Source: Lamellibrachia columna
Lineage: Eukaryota > Annelida > Polychaeta > Sabellida > Siboglinidae
DNA length: 64,000 nt
NCBI GenBank assembly: GCA_963662155.1
Contig: OY759271.1
Coordinates: 39,117,581 to 39,181,580, forward strand
Reading direction: 5' to 3'
Shown here piece after piece: positions 40,901 to 52,900 of this stretch. The notes under the pieces are model-generated. The model ran no database searches, was not told the DNA's origin, and saw only the letters and a list, made by a program, of their open reading frames with translations. The position numbers and the translations under genes are program-made. Position 1 is the first letter of the stretch. Each line of letters begins with the position of its first letter.

Positions 40901-43900
40901 TCTACTCTTTAGCAGCAGTAAAGGTGAGGAGCTTCAACCATTACATTACAATACAATACAGATACTTCCACTGAACCAACTCTTTGTGCTGGATAGTTAT
41001 GTGGTAGTGAGACTTCATACACTATTATAGTACAATACAATACAGAGACTTCCATTGAACCAACCCCTTGTGCTGGACAGTTATGTGGTAGTGAGACTTC
41101 ATACACTATTATAGTACAATACAATACAGAGACTTCCACTGAACCAACTCTTTGTGCTGGACAGTTATGTGGTAGTGAGACTTCATACACTATTATAGTA
41201 CAATACAATACAGAGACTTCCACTGAACCAACTCTTTGTGCTGGACAGTTATGTGGTAGTGAGACTTCATACACTATTATAGTACAGTACAATACAGATA
41301 CTTCCATTGAACCAACTTTTTGTGCTGGACAGTTATGTGGTAGTGATACTTCATACACTATTACAGTACAATACAATACAGAGACTTCCATTGAACCAAC
41401 TCTTTGTGCTGGACAGTTATGTGGTAGTGAGACTTCATACACTATTACAGTACAATACAATACAGAGACTTCCACTGAACCAACTCTTTGTGCTGGACAG
41501 TTATGTGGTAGTGAGACTTCATACACTATTATAGTACAATACAATACAGACACTTCCACTGAACCAACTCTTTGTGCTGGACAGTTATGTGGTAGTGAGA
41601 CTTCATACACTATTATAGTACAATACAATACAGAGACTTCCACTGAACCAACTCTTTGTGCTGGACAGTTATGTGGTAGTGAGACTTCATACACTATTAC
41701 AGTACAGTACAATACAGATACTTCCATTGAACCAACTCTTTGTGCTGGACAGTTATGTGGTAGTGAGACTTCATACACTATTACAGTACAATACAATACA
41801 GAGACTTCCACTGAACCAACTCTTTGTGCTGGACAGTTATGTGGTAGTGAGACTTCATACACTATTATAGTACAATACAATACAGAGACTTCCACTGAAC
41901 CAACTCTTTGTGCTGGACAGTTATGTGGTAGTGAGACTTCATACACTATTACAGTACAGTACAATACAGATACTTCCATTGAACCAACTCTTTGTGCTGG
42001 ACAGTTATGTGGTAGTGAGACTTCATACACTATTACAGTACAATACAATACAGAGACTTCCATTGAACCAACTCTTTGTGCTGGACAGTTATGTGGTAGT
42101 GAGACTTCATACACTAATATAGTACAATACAATACAGAGACTTCCACTGAACCAACTCTTTGTGCTGGACAGTTATGTGGTAGTGAGACTTCATACACTA
42201 TTATAGTACAATACAATACAGAGACTTCCACTGAACCAACTCTTTGTGCTGGACAGTTATGTGGTAGTGAGACTTCATACACTATTATAGTACAATACAA
42301 TACAGAGACTTCCATTGAACCAACCCCTTGTGCTGGACAGTTATGTGATAGTGAGAATTCATACACTATTATAGTACAATACAGAGACTTCCATTGAACC
42401 AACTCCTTGGGCTGGACAGTTATGTGGTAGTGAGAATTCATACACTATTATAGTACAATACAATACAGAGACTTCCACTGAACCAACTCTTTGTGCTGGA
42501 CAGTTATGTGGTAGTGAGACTTCATACACTATTACAGTACAGTACAATACAGATACTTCCATTGAACCAACCCCTTGTGCTGGACAGTTATGTGATAGTG
42601 AGAATTCATACACTATTATAGTACAATACAGAGACTTCCATTAAAACAACTACTTGGGCTGGACAGTTATGTGGTAGTGAGAATTCATACACTATTATAG
42701 TACAATACAATACAGAGACTTCCACTGAACCAACTCTTTGTGCTGGACAGTTATGTGGTAGTGAGACTTCATACACTATTACAGTACAGTACAATACAGA
42801 TACTTCCATTGAACCAACTCTTTGTGTTGGACAGTTATGTGGTAGTGAGACTTCATACACTATTACAGTACAATACAATACAGAGACTTCCACTGAACCA
42901 ACTCTTTGTGCTGGACAGTTATGTGGTAGTGAGACTTCATACACTATTATAGTACAATACAATACAGAGACTTCCACTGAACCAACTCTTTGTGCTGGAC
43001 AGTTATGTGGTAGTGAGACTTCATACACTATTACAGTACAGTACAATACAGATACTTCCATTGAACCAACTCTGTGCTGGACAGTTATGTGGTAGTGAGA
43101 CTTCATACACTATTACATTACATTACAATACAATACAGAGACTTCCACTGAACCAACTCTTTGTGCTGGACAGTTATGTGGTAGTGAGACTTCATACACT
43201 ATTACAGTACAATACAATACAGAGACTTCCACTGAACCAACTCTTTGTGCTGGACAGTTATGTGGTAGTGAGACTTCATACACTATTATAGTACAATACA
43301 ATACAGAGACTTCCACTGAACCAACTCTTTGTGCTGGACAGTTATGTGGTAGTGAGACTTCATACACTATTACAGTACAGTACAATACAGATACTTCCAT
43401 TGAACCAACTCTTTGTGCTGGACAGTTATGTGGTAGTGAGACTTCATACACTATTACATTACAATACAATACAGAGACTTCCACTGAACCAACTCTTTGT
43501 GCTGGACAGTTATGTGGTAGTGAAACTTCATACACTATTATAGTACAATACAATACAGAGACTTCCACTGAACCAACTCTTTGTGCTGGACAGTTATGTG
43601 GTAGTGAGACTTCATACACTATTATAGTACAATACAATACAGAGACTTCCATTGAACCAACCCCTTGTGCTGGACAGTTATGTGATAGTGAGAATTCATA
43701 CACTATTATAGTACAATACAGAGACTTCCATTGAACCAACTCCTTGGGCTGGACAGTTATGTGGTAGTGAGAATTCATACACCATTACAGTACAATACAG
43801 AGGCTTCCATTGAACCAACTCCTTGTGCTGGACAGTTATGTGGTAGTGAGAATTCATACACCATTACAGTACAATACAGAGACTTCCATTGAACCAACTC

Positions 43901-46900
43901 CTTGTGCTGGACAGTTATGTGATAGTGAGAATTCATACACCATTACAGTACAATACAGAGACTTCCATTGAACCAACTCCTTGTGCTGGACAGTTATGTG
44001 GTAGTGAGAATTCATACACCATTACAGTACAATACAAGACAGAGACTTCCACTGAACCACCTCTTTGTGCTGGACAGTTATGTGGTAGTGAGACTTCATA
44101 CACTATTACAGTACAATACAATACAGAGACTTCCATTGAACCAACCCCTTGTGCTGGACAGTTATGTGATAGTGAGAATTCATACACCATTACAGTACAA
44201 TACAGAGGCTTCCATTGAACCAACTCCTTGTGCTGGACAGTTGTGTGGTAGTGAGAATTCATACACCATTACAGTACAATACAGAGGCTTCCATTGAACC
44301 AACTCCTTGTGCTGGACAGTTGTGTGGTAGTGAGAATTCATACACTATTACAGTACAATACAAGACAGAGACTTCCATTGAACCAACCCCTTGTGCTGGA
44401 CAGTTATGTGATAGTGAGAATTCATACACCATTACAGTACAATACAGAGGCTTCCATTGAATCAACTCCTTGTGGTGGACAGTTGTGTGGTAGTGAGAAT
44501 TCATACACTATTACAGTACAATACAAGACAGAGACTTCCATTGAACCAACTCCTTGGGCTGGACAGTTATGTGGTAGTGAGACTTCATACACTATTATAG
44601 TACAATACAATACAGAGACTTCCATTGAACCAACTCCTTGGGCTGGACAGTTATGTGATAGTGAGACTTCATACACTATTACAGTACAATACAATACAGA
44701 GACTTCCATTGAACCAACTCCTTGGGCTGGACAGTTATGTGGTAGTGAGACTTCATACACTATTATAGTACAATACAATACAGAGACTTCCATTGAACCA
44801 ACTCCTTGGGCTGGACAGTTATGTGGTAGTGAGACTTCATACACTATTACAGTACAATACAATACAGAGACTTCCATTGAACCAACTCCTTGGGCTGGAC
44901 AGTTATGTGGTAATGCGACTTCATACACTATTATAGTACAATACAATACAGAGACTTCCGTTGAACCAACTCCTTGGGCTGGACAGTTATGTGATAGTGA
45001 GACTTCATACACTATTATAGTACAATACAATACAGAGACTTCCATTGAACCAACTCCTTGGGCTGGACAGTTATGTGGTAGTGAGACTTCATACACTATT
45101 ATAGTACAATACAATACAGAGACTTCCATTGAACCAACTCCTTGGGCTGGACAGTTATGTGGTAGTGAGACTTCATACACCATTACAGTACAATACAAGA
45201 CAGAGACTTCCATTGAACCAACTCCTTGGGCTGGACAGTTATGTGGTAGTGAGACTTCATACACTATTATAGTACAATACAATACAGAGACTTCCATTGA
45301 ACCAACTCTTTGGGCTGGACAGTTATGTGGTAGTGAGACTTCATACACTATTACAGTACAATACAATACAGAGACTTCCATTGAACCAACTCCTTGGGCT
45401 GGACAGTTAGGTGATAGTGAGTCTTCAAAAAAGAAATACTCAAACATGTTGTGCTCTGTCAATGGAGGTGGGAGATCCAACCACATTCTAAGAAATCCCT
45501 ATTTATATTGACGTCCATTTCCCTTTATTTGAAAAGTCCCACATATATTTGAAATGGTTATCCGCAAACCGCATTATACATAAAAATCACATGAATTGAG
45601 TTAAGAGTAGTTTTCGGCTGCCACCAAGTTGATAGTGGCAGAGGTAACAGTGTTCTGTTGCAAATTTGTTATACAGTGCACTATTAGCTAATGAAATAAC
45701 AGGTTTACTAATTATCATTGGACACTGCAACAAAAAACATTTATAAAAATGAACAATTTATTTTGCAGATAAATGTTTAATTTATTCAGGCACTTCTTTG
45801 TTATGTCATAGATTCCAACAGCATAGTTATACAGCATTACAATAGTTCTTGGCATCGAAAGATGTTACAAAAGGAGTCAGATGAAGAACATTTCTTATGA
45901 TGAGACAAGTTGTTATATATCCTGCGTTGTCAGATCGTACGTGCAAGATCTGGGACCTACACACGGGTGAGGAGATCCTCACCCTCACAGGACACCCCAA
46001 CAACGTGGTTGCTGTGCGTTACTCAGAGGAGACAAGTCTGGTCTACACCGTGTCGACATACTTCATCAAAGTGTGGGACGTACGCCAGGGAAACAAATGC
46101 ATCAAAACACTGACGTGAGTCATTGAGAGTCATGTCAGTCCACTTAGTTAGTCATTCACTGTTGATTAAGTCATACAGACAGAGGTAGTGGAACAGTGGA
46201 ATCTTGGCGGGAGAATCTTGGTGCAGCAGTGAATTTGGTGCAGTGAATTGTCAGAAAAAACTTGGAATATTCATTATAATAAGTATTACTATTACATATA
46301 TATTATACATAAACTTATTATAGACATATATTAGAAAGTTTTTGTTATCATTTAGTCAGTGGCAGTATTTTAGCATTATTCCTGTTTACAGTTCGAGAAT
46401 TAAGGTAGCACGGTGAATTATCAGAAAGAGTGGAATATTAATTAGAATAAGGATTACTATTACACATATATTATACATAAACTTGTTATAGACATATATT
46501 GAGAAACCGTTTTTGTTAACATTTAGTCAGAGGCAGTGTTTTTAAGGTAGCTATTCCCGGACTCAAATTCAGCGAGTGATAAATGGGTTTGTTTACAGTT
46601 CGTGAATTAAATTGGTATATCAAACTATCGTTTACATTGTTGGATATATATATATATATATATATGAGATAAAGTGATAAATTTACATGAATTACATACA
46701 TACGTAATATCTGACATAGTTGTAGTAAACGTTTTCAGTAAAAATGAACTGACAGCAGGATTTTACCATAAGTTGCTATACACTGAGTCATTGTTTTGTT
46801 TACGTAGTGTTCTGCATATTCGTTAGGTGGCAGGCTTTCATGCGAGCTTAGTAGATAGAATGAAGTTAGCAAGTATATTATTATTATAATTAAATTAAAA

Positions 46901-49900
46901 CCTAAATAATCCTGCCTAAAGTGTTCTTTTGAACACAGAAAACAGCCTTATTCAAGGCTAACGTAGCAATCTATCTAAATTCTGTGATGGCGCCATGCAT
47001 ACGGCAGGTAAAGGCCGCCTGACATTTAGTATGTGGGAGTTATAGCAACTGGGTGGACTTCATCAAGTCCGGGTGTGAGAAGTCCTGGGCTGAGGTTCAG
47101 GCGGATAGTTTTAGTTTTAGTGTAGGGTATGTGCAAAGATGAAGGGAAAATATTGACCCTCAAATAATTGCTATAACCCAATCATGGGCCAACAAAGACA
47201 TAGCAGATGCTGAGTGAGGACTGACAGGGTACATAATGTTTAGGGCAGATCGAATAGGAAGAAGGGGAGGGGGAGTTATTTTACATATTAAAGAATCTGT
47301 TCAGGCTTATGAAATAAATTAGAAAGGAAAGCAGATTGTGAGGAAGCTGTTTGGTGCTATATAGTTACAAAAAAATTAAACATTAACTATTGGATTAGTT
47401 TACCGAAGTCCAAACATAAATGAAGCGGATAACACAAGAATACAAAACGCTGAAGTGAGTAAAGTGGAATGTATCAATGGGAGATTTTAACCACGGACAC
47501 ATACGATGGAAATCTCTAGAGAGTACAGGGGGTGAGGACCAACAGTTTCTACTTTAAATTCAGGATAGCTTCCTTACTCAACACTTGCTAGAACCAACCA
47601 CGGGAGAGAATGTATTAGATTTAGTTTTGTCTTCACAAAATGAATTACCCGGGTAGTGGACAATATCAAAGTACATGAGCCTTTGGGTAACAAGGATCAT
47701 AATCAAATACGTTTTGACATCAAAATAAAAAATATACAGTAGAAACTTCCACAAAGGTAAATATAAAGATATCAGAAATTATTTAGCAAAGCTAGATTGG
47801 AATAACATGCTGAGGAATAAGACAGCAATTGTATGTTGGAACATTCTAAAATATGAAATTGAGAGTATCATTGATCAATTTGTTCCCTTGAAAAAACAAG
47901 GAAAACAGTCTAGCAAAAAGAATCTATAGTGTACAAACAGACTATTTGGAGACAAATTACAAAGAAGCACTTAATGCAGCTATGAATGAAATTAGACAGT
48001 CTAAAAGAAGCTATGAGCAAAAATTCGCACATTACATAAAAAATTACAGCAAGAGTTTTTATGCATATGTCAGGAATAAACAAAATGTACTAAACAGGGT
48101 TGAACTACTAGAAGACAGTGCTGCGAATATAATATCACAAAGTTTTTTAATGGTGGAAGACCTAAATGGTTACTTCAGTTCCGAATTTACCAGAGAGGAT
48201 ATTAGTTCATTACCAGTTCCAGATGCTAAATTTCAGGAGGTTAAATCAGACTATTTAGGGGCAGTTAGTTGTAACTCCAGAAATGGTAGCTAAGAAAATA
48301 AAGGCAATGAAGGATAATAAATCACTTGGAGTGGATGGAATTCCTCCAAAACTATTAATGGAAACAGTAGAACAAATCAGTATACTACTTGCAAGAGTGT
48401 TCAACTTGTCATTAAAAGAGGGAGTTGTTCCTTTTGAATTTAAAAAAACCAACATCATACCATTATTTAAAAAGGGTATGAGAAATAAGTCAGAGAATTA
48501 CAGACCAGTGAGTTTAACATCAGTGATTTGTAAATTATTAGAAAGGTTAATTAAAGACCATATGGTGGACTTCCTTGTTAGGCATAAATTATTAAATCCA
48601 TCTCAACATGGATTCCTAAAAGCGAGGTCATGCTTAACAAATATGTTATGTTTTTTAGAAGAAATCACGAAGTGTATAGACGGGGGATCACCAGTAGATA
48701 TTAACTACTTAGCTTTTCAGAAAGCTTTTGACAAAGTGCCACATCAAAGATTACTGCTTATATAAAATACTTGAGAGAAAAAACTTTTAAATTCCCGCTC
48801 TGCCCTGCACTGTTGTATGTACCCATGGATATAAGGAACATTGGATATGTGGAACAGCTTGGCCAAGTCCCAACATGTTCCATAGCGAGAGTCCACTGAA
48901 TATCAATGTCATTACTGAATACATGTAATAGTTAATAATAATAATATATGAATGTATATTGCACTCGAATCCACTTAAAATAATATGCTCTCGGGCATGT
49001 TACATAAAATTGTAAAATATGTATATGTAGACTGTGTAAAACAGACAAGCTGGTTAAAACACATTCTAAATTTGCATACATACAAGTTGTATGGTTGTGT
49101 AATGATGATGTAAATACAAGTTGCATTGTTGTGTAATGATGATGTAAATACAAGTTGTGTAGTTGTATAATGATGATGTAAATACAAGTTGTGTGGTTTT
49201 ATAAAGTAATTCCATATAATGAAATGTGTACTAAAGATGTCAGATTGTATCCGTGGTTGACATCTTGATGTCATCCTGTCCAGGTCATCTGGGTTCACAA
49301 ACGATGGTGTACTAGCCATGAAGTCAACGACGCGTCAAGTGACGTGTCCGCCTGGTGAAACAAACATCACGGACGTCGTTGTCAACTCAACTGGCACAGT
49401 TCTCTACTCGGCTGCTGGCAACACCGTGAGAATATGGGATCTAAGGAGGTAGGGGCTGTGTAATCTCAAAAGGTAGAATTTATGGCAGTCACAAACACAA
49501 ATGTCAGGTAACATCCACTTGAATACATTGTTATACATACTCCTACCAAGAATGACTCAATTATATTCAACCCTGTTGTGATATGGTGGAAGTGTCTTAC
49601 TTAAAAATATCAAAAAGGGAGTCACCCAGATACTACGAACCCATCCGCCTTGTTCAGTCTGAATGTTCTACACATATCCCTGTTGTAGGAAATGTAAAAC
49701 AAAGCAGAGCATTCAATTTCTACCTGTTCACCATTTCAGCTTCTATTCCAGCTTCAGCCACGCTGCAACGGCTGCACGAAAGCTGTTCGTTTCTATAATT
49801 ACATCACAGGAATCCCATCACTGTCTACTGCCAGGTACTCACTTATATAGCTGAGTGAACTGAGGCAACGTGGACAGAATGAAATTGTCCAAGTTTTGAA

Positions 49901-52900
49901 ACAGCAGCAGGTGGTGTCGACCCCTGGTCCTCTTGACTGACAGTCGGGAGCTCTAACTGCCGAGCTACCAGCCCCCAAACATTTAAAGATTATCAGCTAC
50001 CAGCCCCCAAACATTTAAAGATTATCAGCTACCAGCCCCCAAACATTTAAAGATTATCAGCTACCGTCCCCCAAACATTTAAAGATTATCAGCTACCGTC
50101 CCCCAAACATTTAAAGATTATCAGCTACCGTCCCCCAAACATTTAAAGATTATCAGCTACCGTCCCCCAAACATTTAAAGATTATCAGCTACCGTCCCCC
50201 AAACATTTAAAGATTATCAGCTACCAGCCCCCAAACATTTAAAGATTATCAGCTACCGTCCCCCAAACATTTAAAGATTATCAGCTACCGTCCCCCAAAC
50301 ATTTAAAGATTATCAGCTACCTTCCCCCAAACATTTAAAGATTATCAGCTACCATCCCCCAAACATTTAAAGATTATCAGCTACCATCCACAAACAATTA
50401 AAGATTATGAACTACCACCCCCAAACAATTAAAGATTATCAGCTACCATCCCCAAACAATTAAAGATTATGAGCTACCACCCCCAAACAATTAAAAATTA
50501 TGAGCTACATCCCAAACAATTAAATATAATGAGCTACCATCCCCAAATAATTAAAGATTACGAGCTACCATCTCCAAACAATTTAAGATTATGAGCTACA
50601 TCCCCAAAACAATTAAAGGTTATGAGCTACCATCCCCAAACAATTAAAGATTATCAGCTACCATCCCCAAACAATTAAAGATTATGAGCTACCACCCCCA
50701 AACAATTAAAAATTATGAGCTACATCCCAAACAATTAAATATAATGAGCTACCATCCCCAAATAATTAAAGATTACGAGCTACCATCTCCAAACAATTAA
50801 AGATTATGAGCTACATCCCCAAACAACTAAAGATTATGAGCTACCATCCCCAAACAATTAAAGGTTATGAGCTACATCCCGAAACAAATAAAGATTATGA
50901 GCTACCATCCCCAAACAATTTAAGATTATAAGCTACCAGCCCTTGTACATGTAATGCTCACAAGTGCATTGACACAGCACTAATCCCGTGTGGGTTATTG
51001 CATTGGTCAGTTTCAAGGCGGTGGGCAAGTTGTCTGGTGGTCATCAGGCGGCGGTCATGGTGCTGGCCGTAGACGACACGGACACGGCGGACGGCAACAT
51101 CTGTGTAGTGACCGGCTCAAAGGATCATTACATCAAGGTTTGTTGTCTCTGATATGGTCCCTTTTGGTTTTACTACGTACCATGGAATCTTTAAGTCTTT
51201 TCACTACATCACATTTCTCAGTTGCATCATGCTTCAGTTCTGATACATTCCCTGTCTTCTACTGTTCATGTATAAGGGGGCAGTAATGACAAAGGGGCAC
51301 TCGTGGGACCCCCCCTTGCTATGTCCATGCTCTGGTACTACATGTGACATCAAAACATATGTATTATTAATATTTGTAATCATATCTATAGTAGAACCAC
51401 AAAAGGTGACTAGTGGTCTAATTTCTTCTCGGAGAAACTATTTTTGGGTCTTTGATGTGAGGACAAATTACTGAATTCAGCAGTTGCTGTATTACTACAT
51501 TTTCTGACGCCAGACATTGGGAAGCAACAATTTAGCCTCATAGGCTATAAATCTTGTTATGGAGCTATGCCATTGTGTCTCATAATAATAATAATAATAA
51601 ATTAATAAGTTTAGTTAGCTTTTCAGCTGAATAGTACATGTAAGCATAGTAAATATATATATATATATATATATATATAATGATATAAAATAATATAAAA
51701 TATTAGAGTTTTAAATTGTCTATAAACAAATATAGATATATATTAAATAAAGAACATTAAATTGCATAGAAATAAATATAAAACATAAAGAAGTATTAAA
51801 TGAAGAGCATTTAAATGCATAGAAATAAATACATAAAAAAAAAAAATATTAAATGAAGAGTATTAAATTGCATATAAATAATAAATGAAGGTGGATCCTG
51901 TGTGAATTGTCTTCAGGTGTTTGAAGTGAGTGAGGATTCGGTGGGTGTCATGTGTCCCAAGTACAACCTGGAGCCCCCCCACTACGATGGCATCCAGTCT
52001 CTGTGTCTCATGGGGGACCTGCTCTTCAGCGGGTCACGCGACACCTGTATCAAGAAGTGGGACTTGTCAGAACAACAGCTCAAGCAGGTGGGTTTGTCTT
52101 CTCTCCAGGCAGGTGGGTTTGTCTTCTCTTCTCTCCAAGCAAGTGGGTTTGTCTTCTCTTCTCTCCAGGCAGGTGGGTTTGTCTTCTCTTCTCTCCAGGC
52201 AGGTGGGTTTGTCTTCTCTCCAACTACTTTGAATGTTTTGGTGACAACATCATGTGGAGGGAATGTAATTGGATGGGTGTTAATGATTGCGCATGGATTG
52301 ATCACCCTAAAACGTTGTCCTCACTTATTGGAAACTGTCAACAGCTTTTTACAAATGTACTGAAAGCCAAGATTGATATTCATAAACAAATAAAGATAAA
52401 ATAAAAACAATTATGGTTCATTAAAATACATTTGAGTAGTAAAAATGTTAGACTATAATGGTCTATTCTATATATAGTTTATACTATAATTATATAGTTT
52501 AAACTTATATTTTCATCAATGTGTAACACGTCCTCCTGAGATTTGTCAATTTTCTTTTTAAACATATTCACGCTGTTAGCATTTACACAAACTGTAGATA
52601 ATCTGTTCCATTCATTTATTGTCCTCTGTGAGAATGAGTATTCTCTGATATCCAATCTACACTGATCCATCACTAATGGTACCTCATGTCCTCTACTTCT
52701 GTTATCTTTCTTAAGTGAGAAAAAAATATTTCTGTCAATATTTCCATAACCATTCAGTATCTTAAAAACTTCAATTTGATCTCCTCCTAATACCGCTGTC
52801 ATCCATTGTTCTCTCCCTGTTCTCTCCCCTCGTCATTCACTGTGTTCTTCCTGTAGTCCATCAACAATTCTCACAAAGACTGGATCTGTGGCCTCGCCTT

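Noticed and set aside
40909..42441. 510-codon minus-strand frame and similar long frames in arrays
   Set aside because: Produced by repeat units whose length is a multiple of three or that lack stops; several frames on both strands are open at once and none has a credible start or splice context.
49900..49982. tRNA gene
   Set aside because: A and B boxes are present, but the cloverleaf is not complete and the sequence continues into a SINE body shared with another locus.
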